Assembly: GCA_965249045.1 (NCBI GenBank)
Contig: OZ252213.1
Coordinates: 1,736,001 to 1,800,000 of the forward strand
Source: Nemesobacter sp965249045
GTDB taxonomy: Bacteria; Desulfobacterota_D; UBA1144; Nemesobacterales; Nemesobacteraceae
DNA: 64,000 nucleotides
Reading direction: 5' to 3'
A model generated the notes under the pieces. The model made no database searches. It was not told where the DNA came from and saw nothing but the letters and a program-made list of their open reading frames with translations. Every line of letters begins with the position of its first letter. Within the stretch, counting starts at the first letter, position 1. Shown here in pieces: positions 45,837 through 54,376 of this stretch. The position numbers were made by a program, and so were the translations under genes.

Positions 45837-48044
45837 ATGTCTAAAGACAAGGACACTCAAGGCGTATTCGTGGAAGTGATGGCGGTTTTTTTCTTCGCCC
45901 TCGGAGTATTCACCTTCGTAAGTCTTCTGGTCTTCAGCAACCTGATTGAGATTGACGCAAAAGGCGCAATGGGAAACGCGGGACTTTACGTGTCGCACTC
46001 CCTTGGAAGTTCTTTCGGCACGCTTTCCTTCGTGTTTCCAGTGCTCATGTTCTACGCCTCGTACGTAATTCTGAGAAAACAACCGGCCCATAAGATATAC
46101 TGGAAGCTTTGCTCCGCAATTATTTTTCTTCTCTCCTCAACCACTCTGCTCGGGCTTGCCTACGGAAAAAGCTCGCTTTTAGGCTATTCTCCGGCCGGCG
46201 GATGGCTGGGTCTTGCAATCTCCAGTGAATTCGCGCAGAACATCTCAGGAACCCTGGGAACATACATAATTGCTATAATAGTCATATTCCTCTCCGTGAT
46301 AGTAACGACGGGAACCAAACTTGCCCGCGTGGCGGAGATCATCCGCGCACTCTGCTCAGGTGCGTTAAAAAAGATCTTCGCGCCGTTCGGCGCGCTAAAA
46401 CGCGCTTCGGCAGCAAGAGCCCGAGCCAGAAAAAAGCAAGACGGCCCGCAGATGACGACTCGCGAAACTAAAGCTCCGGTCGCAGCGAAAAAGCAGGAGC
46501 CCTCGGGAGAAACCGACGCGGAACCGCAGATAGTGTTCACACCTCCCACCCCTGACAAAAAAGCCGAGACAGAACCTCCTGCGCCCGAGAGCAAATGGCT
46601 TGATTTCTCTCTTCCCCCCATTGATCTGCTTGACCCCAAAATCGATACATCAGTAGAGATAGACAAAGAAGCTATGTACCAGAAGGCCACTTTGATTGAG
46701 GAAAAGCTCGCTGACTTTGGAGTAACCGGAAAGATCATGGAAATACGTCCCGGCCCGGTCATCACGATGTTCGAGTACAAGCCCGCCCCGGGGATCAAAA
46801 TAAACAAGATATCGTCTCTTGAAGGCGACCTGGCAATGGGTCTTAAGGCTCTCAGCATAAGAATCATAGCCCCAATACCAGGAAAAGACGTGGTCGGAAT
46901 AGAGGTGCCGAACGAAAGCAGGGAGATCGTGGTGCTGCGGGAACTTTTCGAGAGCAGTTCGTTTACGACGAAAAAGTCAATGCTGACCCTTGCCCTCGGA
47001 AAAGACATATCTGGAAAACCGCGCTACATGGACCTTCAGACCGCCCCGCATCTTATGATCGCCGGAACGACCGGTTCGGGGAAAAGCGTATTGCTAAATG
47101 CCGCGATCACAAGCCTTCTGTACAGGACAACCCCTTATGAACTCAAGCTGATAATGATAGATCCGAAGATGCTTGAACTGTCCATATACGAAGATATTCC
47201 TCACCTGCTCCATCCGGTGGTCACCGAATCGAAAAAGGCCGTGGCGGCTCTTAGGTGGCTGGTGGAGGAAATGAATTCCAGGTACAGCATGCTCTCTGAG
47301 GAAGGAGTAAGGGACATAGACAGCTATAACAGAAAGCTTGAGACGCTCGACATTGAGGAAAAACAGCTCAGATGGCTTCCCTACATAGTCGTTATCATAG
47401 ACGAACTTGCCGACCTCATGATGGTCTCCCCGAGCGAAGTGAGAGACTCCATAATAAGGCTCGCGCAGAAAGCCAGAGCCGCGGGAATCCATATAATAGT
47501 CTCTACTCAGCGACCCTCGGCAGACGTCGTGGCGGGACTTATAAAGGCTAACTTCCCCGCGCGGATATCTTTTCTCGTATCCTCAAAAGTGGATTCAAGA
47601 ATCATTCTCGACACCGGGGGAGCGGAAACTCTGCTTGGAAAGGGCGATATGCTTTTTCTGAGTTCCGGGGGAAGCAACCTGTTAAGACTGCAGGGTGCCC
47701 TCATATCGGACGAGGAAAGAAAAAGGGTGACGGATTTTCTAAGATCCCAGTCCACCCCCGTCTACATAAAGGAGATAACTCAAAATGACCCCAGCGCCCA
47801 AAGCGCAGGTTCCGATGAAAACGAGAAAGATGAACTTTACGAAACCGCACTTGGAATAATAGCCGAAATGGAACAGGCATCCATTTCGATGATACAGAGA
47901 AGACTCAAGATAGGATATAACCGTGCTGCGAGAATCGTTGAGATAATGGAGAAAGAAGGCCTGATAGGACCGCAGGAATCAGCCGGAAAACCAAGAGAAG
48001 TCTACGTAAACATGATCAAAGCGGACAGGGGAAATCAGGATTGA
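45837..48044 (+). CDS. ftsK: DNA translocase FtsK/SpoIIIE
   Basis: FtsK pumps chromosome ends through the septum at division. The 735-residue protein has about four N-terminal membrane segments (to 170) and a short Pro/Lys-rich linker (180-250). The motor domain has Walker A GTTGSGKS (410-417) and Walker B VIIDELADLM. A C-terminal winged-helix gamma domain (SISMIQRRLKIGYNRAARIVE) would read KOPS-like sequences. The linker is much shorter than in E. coli, as in many bacteria. The stop overlaps the lolA start. Confidence 0.97.
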   Translation: MSKDKDTQGVFVEVMAVFFFALGVFTFVSLLVFSNLIEIDAKGAMGNAGLYVSHSLGSSFGTLSFVFPVLMFYASYVILRKQPAHKIYWKLCSAIIFLLSSTTLLGLAYGKSSLLGYSPAGGWLGLAISSEFAQNISGTLGTYIIAIIVIFLSVIVTTGTKLARVAEIIRALCSGALKKIFAPFGALKRASAARARARKKQDGPQMTTRETKAPVAAKKQEPSGETDAEPQIVFTPPTPDKKAETEPPAPESKWLDFSLPPIDLLDPKIDTSVEIDKEAMYQKATLIEEKLADFGVTGKIMEIRPGPVITMFEYKPAPGIKINKISSLEGDLAMGLKALSIRIIAPIPGKDVVGIEVPNESREIVVLRELFESSSFTTKKSMLTLALGKDISGKPRYMDLQTAPHLMIAGTTGSGKSVLLNAAITSLLYRTTPYELKLIMIDPKMLELSIYEDIPHLLHPVVTESKKAVAALRWLVEEMNSRYSMLSEEGVRDIDSYNRKLETLDIEEKQLRWLPYIVVIIDELADLMMVSPSEVRDSIIRLAQKARAAGIHIIVSTQRPSADVVAGLIKANFPARISFLVSSKVDSRIILDTGGAETLLGKGDMLFLSSGGSNLLRLQGALISDEERKRVTDFLRSQSTPVYIKEITQNDPSAQSAGSDENEKDELYETALGIIAEMEQASISMIQRRLKIGYNRAARIVEIMEKEGLIGPQESAGKPREVYVNMIKADRGNQD

Positions 48045-48700
48045 AAAAAATCTCGCTTGCGGCAGCGCTTCTTGCAACATTCCTTCTTCTTACCGCGCAA
48101 CCTGCGAGGGCCCAAGATGCAGCCGCTATTGTAAGCAGCATCCAGAAAAAATACGCCTCGATAAACGACCTTAACTCTAGATTTACCCAGGAAACTCGGA
48201 TAAAGGACCTTGAGGAGAAAGTCCTTTCTTCGGGCAAAGTGTGGTTCAAGAAACCGGCAATGATGAAGTGGCAATACGAAGAGCCTTGGAAAGACACGAT
48301 CGTTTCTGACGGAAAGAAGGTCTGGTATTTTGACAGCCGGGAAAATCAGGTTGCCGAAACGGAAATTGACAGCGTCTGGGCAGGTTCCCTCGGTTCCTAT
48401 ACAGTTATTTCAATACTTGAGGATCTTGACCGTCTTTTCGATGTCCGCCTAGGCGCCGGAAGCACGGACGAGCAGGGGAATATTCTCCTTGACTTAAAAC
48501 AAAAAAAACAGGAGCACTCAAAGCAGGTAACGATAGCAGTTGATCCAAAGACCCACATGCTGAGGAAAATCATAATCGGTGACATCTTCGGAAACACGAC
48601 GATCATAGAACTCGGCGCCGCAGAAGTTAACCTAAACATCCCCGACTCGTTTTTTACGTTCAGAAAACCGGAGGGAGCGAGGACAGTGACTTTCCCTTGA
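48041..48700 (+). CDS. lolA: Outer-membrane lipoprotein carrier protein LolA
   Basis: LolA ferries lipoproteins across the periplasm from LolCDE to LolB. The 219-residue precursor has a signal peptide with likely cleavage after ARA (residue 24). The family fold follows: SRFTQETRIKDLEEKVLSSGKVWFKKPAMMKWQYE in part, VWYFDSRENQV and a C-terminal TIIELGAAEVNLNIPDSFF segment. It starts at a TTG at 48041, overlapping the ftsK stop by 4 nt; the ftsK-lolA order is common in proteobacteria. It confirms a double-membrane envelope. Confidence 0.93.
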   Translation: MKKISLAAALLATFLLLTAQPARAQDAAAIVSSIQKKYASINDLNSRFTQETRIKDLEEKVLSSGKVWFKKPAMMKWQYEEPWKDTIVSDGKKVWYFDSRENQVAETEIDSVWAGSLGSYTVISILEDLDRLFDVRLGAGSTDEQGNILLDLKQKKQEHSKQVTIAVDPKTHMLRKIIIGDIFGNTTIIELGAAEVNLNIPDSFFTFRKPEGARTVTFP

Positions 48701-48710
48701 GATTCAGAAC

Positions 48711-49940
48711 TTACCTGTCAACTTCCCCGAGCACTATGTCAATGCTGCCGATTGCCGCAACGACATCAGAGACAAATCCCCCCCTTACCATATCCGGAAG
48801 GGCCTGCAGGTTTACAAACGACGGCCCGCGAACCCGCATCCTGTAGGGTTTTCCCGTACCGTCACTTACGATGTAGTAGCCCAGTTCCCCTTTGGGATTC
48901 TCCACCGAGTGGTATATCTCCCCCGGAGGAGTCTCAAAACCGTTGTAGACCAGCACGAAATGCCTGATCAGGGATTCCATTTTCGTGTAGACGAGTTCTT
49001 TTTCAGGCAAAACGATATCGGGAAGATCGGCAATGTAAGGACCGTCGGGGAGATTTTCAATAGCCTGGGAAATTATCCGAAGGCTTTGTCTCATCTCTTC
49101 CATCCTGCAAAGATATCTTGCGTACACGTCTCCTTCGTTGGCGACCGGTATATCGAATTCGTAGTTCTCGTAATCAAGGTAGGGAACGGCTTTCCTTACG
49201 TCGTAGGGAACGCCGCTTCCTCTCAGTATTGGGCCGGTAATACCCAGATCAATCGCCTGCTCCTTGCTTATAACCGCCACTCCCTTCGTGCGATCAATCC
49301 ATATCTTGTTCCTTGTAAGAAGGCTGTCTACCTCATTTAAGGTCTTGGGGAATATCTTTAGAAAATTCCTCACGGTGTCGGAGAACTCTTCGGGAAGGTC
49401 CTGGGGAAGACCTCCTACCCTCGGGTATGAAGTCGTGAGTCTCGCTCCGCATACCATCTCAAGAATTTCGTAGATCCTTTCCCTCTCCTTGAAGCAGAAA
49501 AGAAAGGCACTCATCGCACCAAGATCCATCGCGTTTGCGCCTATCCCTATGAGGTGAGACTCGATTCTTCCGAGTTCAAACATTATAACTTCGGCAACTT
49601 TGGCTCTTGGGGGAATTTCATCTTCAATCCCCAGAAGCTTCTCAACAGCCAGTATGAAACCTATGTTGTTGCATATTGAGGCCAGATAATCCATCCTGTC
49701 TGTGTAGGGAAGACATTTCTGATAGGTGATGTCCTCGCAGAGCTTCTCTATTCCCCTGTGCAGATAGCCTATGTGAGGAACAGCTTCCTTCACTATCTCT
49801 CCGTCAAGATAAAGAACCACCCGCAGGACCCCATGGGTCGATGGATGCTGCGGCCCCATGTTAAGCATCATGGTGTGCTTTCTCGTGCCGTCGGGCTCAG
49901 TGCCAAGCTCTTCTGTGACGATCTCTACTCTTTCCATCAC
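48711..49940 (-). CDS. nuoD: NADH-quinone oxidoreductase subunit D
   Basis: NuoD (49-kDa-type) forms the quinone pocket of complex I with NuoB. The 409-residue product has MLNMGPQHPSTHGVLR, HIGYLHRGIEKL, the SICNNIGF segment and the C-terminal MVRGGFVSDVVAAIGSIDIVLGEVDR end. NuoC is a separate gene, overlapping by 4 nt upstream, rather than fused as in enterobacteria. It ends the leftward nuoABCD run, 10 nt from convergent lolA. nuoE onward are not adjacent. Confidence 0.97.
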   Translation of the reverse strand: MMERVEIVTEELGTEPDGTRKHTMMLNMGPQHPSTHGVLRVVLYLDGEIVKEAVPHIGYLHRGIEKLCEDITYQKCLPYTDRMDYLASICNNIGFILAVEKLLGIEDEIPPRAKVAEVIMFELGRIESHLIGIGANAMDLGAMSAFLFCFKERERIYEILEMVCGARLTTSYPRVGGLPQDLPEEFSDTVRNFLKIFPKTLNEVDSLLTRNKIWIDRTKGVAVISKEQAIDLGITGPILRGSGVPYDVRKAVPYLDYENYEFDIPVANEGDVYARYLCRMEEMRQSLRIISQAIENLPDGPYIADLPDIVLPEKELVYTKMESLIRHFVLVYNGFETPPGEIYHSVENPKGELGYYIVSDGTGKPYRMRVRGPSFVNLQALPDMVRGGFVSDVVAAIGSIDIVLGEVDR

Positions 49941-50455
49941 TCAAGCCCTTCCTCAAGAGCCCGCTCAAAAGATCTTTTGGAAGATTCCCTGTCTCTCACG
50001 TCAAAATCTTTTCTCAGAGGAAACTGGTCGTAATCCTCGGGCATCAGTATTCTTCTCGGGTCGGGGTGCCCCCTGAAGGTTATCCCGAACATATCGTACG
50101 CTTCCCTCTCAAGCCAGTTCGCCCCGGACCAAACGTGGGTTACGGAATCGATGGCGGGATTATCCTGCTCAAGGGCGACCTTGAGCCTTATCCTCAAGTT
50201 TTCTTCATAATTCTCACCGAAGCGGTGAAGCAGGTAGACAACCTCGTACCTTGGGAATTTAACGGTCAGGTAGTCGACAACCGTAACATCCACAAGGTAG
50301 GAAAAACCAAGGGTGTTTTTCAAAAGCGAGCAGCACTCGACTATCGACTCGGCCCCTACGGTGAAACTGGTCTCCCCGCGGAATGTGCTCTCCGAGAGAA
50401 TGTACCCGCGTATTTTTTCCCTTGTTTGATCAACAGGGTCAGGTGGGGAGGTCAT
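49937..50455 (-). CDS. nuoC: NADH-quinone oxidoreductase subunit C
   Basis: NuoC (30-kDa-type) is a peripheral arm subunit of complex I. The 172-residue product has VDVTVVDYL, the EVVYLLHRFGENYEENLRI strand region and the signature WLEREAYDMFGITFRGHPDPRRIL in its second half, ending with a PLRKDF segment. The start overlaps nuoB by 4 nt and the end overlaps nuoD by 4 nt, showing strong translational coupling. Confidence 0.96.
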   Translation of the reverse strand: MTSPPDPVDQTREKIRGYILSESTFRGETSFTVGAESIVECCSLLKNTLGFSYLVDVTVVDYLTVKFPRYEVVYLLHRFGENYEENLRIRLKVALEQDNPAIDSVTHVWSGANWLEREAYDMFGITFRGHPDPRRILMPEDYDQFPLRKDFDVRDRESSKRSFERALEEGLE

Positions 50456-50937
50456 ACAATCGGGGGCCCTTCGTTATCTATTTTCTTCTGAATTTTCATC
50501 ACGGCGTCAATAAGGGCTTCGGGCCTTGGGGGACAGCCGCCCACGTAAACATCCACCGGAAGAAACTCGTCAATTCCCTGAACGACGGCGTAACTGTCAA
50601 AAGGTCCGCCACCGCACGTACACGACCCCATCGCTATTACCCACTTGGGCTCGGGCATCTGTTCGTAGATTCTCCTGCAGACCGACGCCATCTTGTAGGT
50701 TATGGTCCCCGAAACTATCATTAAATCCGCCTGCCTCGGCGAGAACCTCACGGTTTCGGCCCCGAACCTTGCGATATCGAACCTTGAGGAGAAAGTCCCC
50801 ATCATCTCAATCGCGCAGCAGGCCGTTCCGAAAGCCATAGGCCAAAGGCTGTGCTTCCTTCCCCAGTTGGCAACCGCAGAGATCTTGGTTGTAAGAAAAC
50901 CGTCTCCGCCAAGAAGAGGTCCGCTGCTTACTCCCAT
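50452..50937 (-). CDS. nuoB: NADH-quinone oxidoreductase subunit B
   Basis: NuoB carries the terminal [4Fe-4S] cluster N2 that passes electrons to quinone. The 161-residue product shows all four ligands: adjacent C40-C41 in FGTACCAIEMM, C106 in AMGSCTCGGGPF and C135 in VGGCPPRPEAL. It overlaps nuoA by 10 nt and nuoC by 4 nt. Confidence 0.97.
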   Translation of the reverse strand: MGVSSGPLLGGDGFLTTKISAVANWGRKHSLWPMAFGTACCAIEMMGTFSSRFDIARFGAETVRFSPRQADLMIVSGTITYKMASVCRRIYEQMPEPKWVIAMGSCTCGGGPFDSYAVVQGIDEFLPVDVYVGGCPPRPEALIDAVMKIQKKIDNEGPPIV

Positions 50938-51317
50938 TCCAAAGCTCCTTTTTTAAGAACGTAAAAGTAACCGCCGATGACAATAGCAAGAAACGCCAGC
51001 ACCTCGACAAGCGCCACCATTCCAAGCTCCCTGAACACGACCGCCCAGGCTACCAAAAACACAATTTCTATGTCAAACAGTATGAAAAGAGCTCCTATAA
51101 GGTAGTACTTGAGCGAAACCTTCTCCCTTGCGTCTCCTCTGGGAATCATCCCCGATTCATATGGAATTAGCTTGCGCCAGCTTCCGTATCTCTTCGGACC
51201 CAGCAGATAGGAAACGGACAGAAGCGCCACGGCCAGAACGATCGCTATTACTATTATCAGGAGTACGGGAACATACTGGTCTAACACAACACAAACAAGG
51301 TTAGTATCAAGGGACAA
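50928..51317 (-). CDS. nuoA: NADH-quinone oxidoreductase subunit A
   Basis: NuoA is a three-helix membrane subunit beside the quinone channel. The 129-residue product has YESGMIPRGDAREKVSLKYYLIGALFILFDIEI in part, the family signature with its conserved acidic residues, and two flanking hydrophobic helices. The TTG at 51317 is the longest start; a GTG at 51287, giving 119 residues, fits the family N-terminus equally well. It heads the nuoABCD operon and is divergent from the sirtuin gene. Confidence 0.94.
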   Translation of the reverse strand: MSLDTNLVCVVLDQYVPVLLIIVIAIVLAVALLSVSYLLGPKRYGSWRKLIPYESGMIPRGDAREKVSLKYYLIGALFILFDIEIVFLVAWAVVFRELGMVALVEVLAFLAIVIGGYFYVLKKGALEWE

Positions 51318-51414
51318 ATTGTCAAGAAAATCTCCCGTTTCCGAAATCGTCTCTTTGTGGTGGGCGATGGGAAAAAAATCGCAAAACGGTTAGCATATGG
51401 CGGGTTGTCGGAAC

Positions 51415-52164
51415 ATGGAAAAAGAAATCGCAAAAGCGTACGAACTCGTAAGCAATTCCAACGAAATCGTCGTTCTTACAGGAGCGGGAATCTCGGCTGA
51501 AAGCGGCATCCCAACCTACAGGGGCGAAGAAGGGCTCTGGAGGAATTACGACCCCCACGAACTTGCGACACCCGAGGCCTTTTTCAGAAATCCCAAACTG
51601 GTGTGGGAGTGGTTTGACTCTAGAAGGGCCATAATGAAAAACGCCAAGCCCAATCCCGGCCACTTCGCGATAACCGCGCTTGAGAAAGAAAAAAGGGATT
51701 TCACCCTCATAACACAAAACGTAGACGGCCTTCACTTCGCGGCCGGAACCCGAAACGTAATAGAACTTCACGGAAGTCTCTGGGAAGTTAAATGTACGGA
51801 ATGTGAAAAAGTAGAAAAAAACTATCAGGTGCCCATTCCCGAACTGCCTCCCAAGTGCAACGCCTGCGACGCGGTAATGAGGCCGAACACCGTGTGGTTC
51901 GGAGAAATCATCCCGATGGAGAGAATAGACAGGTGCCTGTTCGCCATAGAGCAATGCGATCTTCTTCTGATAGTGGGAACTTCCGGAGTGGTTGAACCAG
52001 CGGCTTCAATGGGGCTAATAGCGAAAAAAAGCGAAAAACCTGTAGTGGAGATCAACATTGATGTAACCCCGGGCACAGGTCTTTACGACGCAAGCGTAAT
52101 GGGCAAATCAGGAGAAGTACTTCCCCTCCTGGTGGAATCAGAAACCTCTCGAAACCGCATGTAA
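51415..52164 (+). CDS. cobB: SIR2 family NAD-dependent protein deacylase (CobB-like)
   Basis: Sirtuins remove acyl groups from lysines using NAD. The 249-residue product has LTGAGISAESGIPTYRG, TQNVDGLHFAAG and catalytic H119 in IELHGS. The zinc ligands are C127/C130 and C148/C151, and GTSGVVEPAAS follows. In the acyl-carboxylate motif of class III sirtuins (Tyr-x-x-Arg) it reads F67-D-S-R70, so the tyrosine is replaced. Deacetylation is therefore likelier than strong desuccinylation; this is inference. An in-frame ATG at 51397 would add six residues. It stands alone, with no defence-type partner. Confidence 0.93.
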   Translation: MEKEIAKAYELVSNSNEIVVLTGAGISAESGIPTYRGEEGLWRNYDPHELATPEAFFRNPKLVWEWFDSRRAIMKNAKPNPGHFAITALEKEKRDFTLITQNVDGLHFAAGTRNVIELHGSLWEVKCTECEKVEKNYQVPIPELPPKCNACDAVMRPNTVWFGEIIPMERIDRCLFAIEQCDLLLIVGTSGVVEPAASMGLIAKKSEKPVVEINIDVTPGTGLYDASVMGKSGEVLPLLVESETSRNRM

Positions 52165-52217
52165 CGAAAAATCAGGCCCCGTCCCCCAAAGCCCGAATGA
52201 GAGAATCCACCCATCAA

Positions 52218-52236
52218 GATGCGGAGAGCGGAGAAA
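52218..52236 (+). repeat. 19-nt direct repeat, upstream copy
   Basis: GATGCGGAGAGCGGAGAAA occurs here and again, identically, at 52341-52359. This copy is followed by a CATCG, not an ATG. Confidence 0.85.
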
Positions 52237-52340
52237 CATCGAGCACCCCAGTACACCGCACCATCCGGCCGCAACGGCCATTATGAGCTACCTGTTAATT
52301 TGATAGACCTTGCGTATCAAGTACTTTTTAGTAGTAAGCT

Positions 52341-52359
52341 GATGCGGAGAGCGGAGAAA
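52341..52359 (+). repeat. 19-nt direct repeat, downstream copy with ribosome site
   Basis: This is identical to 52218-52236. It supplies the GGAG ribosome site and ends on the A of the ATG of the first S41 lipoprotein gene. Confidence 0.85.
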
Positions 52360-54210
52360 TGCTTATCTTGAATAAAAGGAAAAACCGCTGCTTTCCGGGT
52401 GGATTAACGTCGCGATGCTTGGGAATATTTCTGGCACTGGTTGCGGTACTCGGTTTTGCGGGCTGCGGGGGCGCTGAGAATTCATCTTCCCCGAGTTCCG
52501 TCGGAACTTCCTCGCCGTCAACACCGGCGGAAACAGTGTCGCCGGAAACGGTTGAACCGTTACTCCCGCCTGAGCCACCTTCCCCTCCTCCGTCTCCGTC
52601 ACCATCATCTCCGTCTCCGCCACCACCACCACCGTCTCCGCCACCACCACCACCGTCTCCGTCACCATCATCTCCGTCTCCGCCACCACCACCACCGTCT
52701 CCGCCACCACCACCACCGTCTCCGCCACCACCACCACCGTCTCCGCCACCACCACCACCGTCTCCGCCACCACCACCCTGTACCAACGGGGATGAACCAT
52801 GGCAACAAGGTGTGTTCTGCCCAAGCGAGAACTTTCGTCAATACTGCGCAGATCCGAGCAAAGCTGTTAAGTAACAGAGCCCAGCAGGGAACATACGTGG
52901 ATGAAAACAACTGGCTTCGATCCTGGAGCCACGAAACCTATCTCTGGTATGATGAAATCGAAGATGTGGATCCGGCGTGCTGCACTAATCCGGTAGATTA
53001 CTTCGAGCTAATGAAAACAAACGAGACAACATCTTCCGGAAAAGACAAAGACAGGTTCCATTACTCGCTTTCTACCGAAGAATATCGGCAATTCTCTAAT
53101 GAGGGCATTACGACTGGGTACGGCGCCAGGTTCAGAACTTTGAAATCCACGCCTCCGCGAAACGTAGTAGTAAGAAACACCGAACCCGGTTCGCCGGCGA
53201 CCGCGGCCGACGTCAACCTTGTACGCGGTACACGGATTCTCACCGTTGACGGCATCGACATCGTAAATTCCAACGATTCAGATGACGTAGATAAGATAAA
53301 GGCCGCTTTTAACCCATCTGTCGGCGACACGCACACATTCACAGTTAAAGATCCCGGGGCATCTTCCCAGGAACGCTCGGTGACCATGACCGCCAGGGAG
53401 ATAACCTTGCATCCCGTACAGAACGTAGAAGTCTTTACCACCTCCGGAGGCGATCGGGTCGGTTATATGTTGTTTAACAGACATATCGATACCTCGGCGC
53501 AACCGCTAATAGATGCCGGCAATATGTTTCTGGAAGGAGACGGCATCGATGATCTAGTTCTTGATCTTCGTTATAATGGTGGTGGATTCGTCTACATCGC
53601 GCAGATTATAACGTCGATAATAGCCGGATCCGCAGGTGAAGGAAAGAACTTCACAAAAATTGAATTCAACGACAAAAGGGAAGCAGATAACTACTTCGTT
53701 TCCTTTGCCGATTCCTTCAGGAATGAAAACGGTAATGTGCAGGAGTTGCCGGCTCTTGATCTTCCGCGCCTGTTCGTTTTGACTACTTACGGAACCGCTT
53801 CGGCAAGTGAATTGATCATCAACAGCTTAGAAGGTATCGACATAGATATAATCACAATCGGCTTGGCCACGCGCGGCAAGTACTACGGCTTTGTTTCGAC
53901 AGACAATTGCGGCATTACTTATTCCACTATCCAACTAAAGGTGCTTAATGACAAGGGGGTTGCCGATTATGACGACGGTTTCCCGCCAACCTGTTCCGTT
54001 GCGGATAGTGACTATGACCACCAGCTCGGCGATCCGCAGGAAAGTCTTCTCAAAACGGCTCTCGCTTACCAGGCTGACGGCGAGTGTCCTTCTTCAAGTT
54101 CAGCCCAAGTTCAACGGGCCGCAGCGAAGATTTCTCAGGAAGGACTGTTATCCATCGATCCCGCTCCCACGACATATTCCAGTTTGCCGGGGCTGATTCT
54201 CGATCGGTAA
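52359..54210 (+). pseudogene. S41-family peptidase lipoprotein with PDZ domain, frameshifted
   Basis: The first frame (52359-52874) encodes a lipoprotein signal with lipobox LGFAGC (C36) and a proline-rich stalk. A NFRQYCADPSKAVK segment follows, then the stop TAA at 52872. The following part, one base off, continues with DENNWLRSWSHETYLWYDE, a PDZ-like region (EPGSPA, RGTRILTVDGI) and the S41 protease core with GTASASE and RGKYYGF through 54210. The intact neighbour (54377-55927) reads through the same junction in a single frame, so a +1 shift is needed here. Mutation, assembly error or recoding are possible. As read, the catalytic part is not expressed with its signal. The catalytic Ser and Lys are retained, so loss may be recent. 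Confidence 0.8.
52590..52778 (+). repeat. Nine 21-nt tandem repeats encoding a proline-rich stalk
   Basis: Nine exact-length 21-nt units lie in the order A-B-B-A-B-B-B-B-B'. Unit B (ccg tct ccg cca cca cca cca) encodes PSPPPPP and unit A encodes PSPSPSS; the last unit ends in ccc. Unit length is a multiple of three, so copy-number change keeps the frame. The array links the lipobox region to the peptidase. Confidence 0.95.
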
Positions 54211-54376
54211 GCCGTTGAACAAACCCGTGTTTATACTTTTTCCGTGCGGCAGTCTGCAGCACTGCCCGTGGCAATTTTCTAACGCTGCGTACGTGATTTG
54301 ATAATTCAGGCCATTTGGTAATAATCTAGGCCCATGCAAATCCACCCCAGCGTTTAATACCCGGAGGAAAACTATC

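Noticed and set aside
46184..47008. 274-codon minus-strand frame opposite ftsK
   Set aside because: Shadow of ftsK codon use; Ser/Ile-rich without domain features.
52590..52778. Regular 21-nt repeats resembling a CRISPR array
   Set aside because: Units are contiguous without spacers, in frame, and encode a Pro/Ser stalk; no cas genes are near.
52328..52786. Gly/Asp-rich reading frames on the minus strand across the repeat array
   Set aside because: They are the complement of the proline codons and have no start signal or family similarity.
52866..52876. Programmed +1 frameshift site at GTT AAG TAA
   Set aside because: AAG-to-AGT slippage is poor pairing and no prfB-like upstream ribosome site is seen; mutation or sequence error is likelier, although not excluded.
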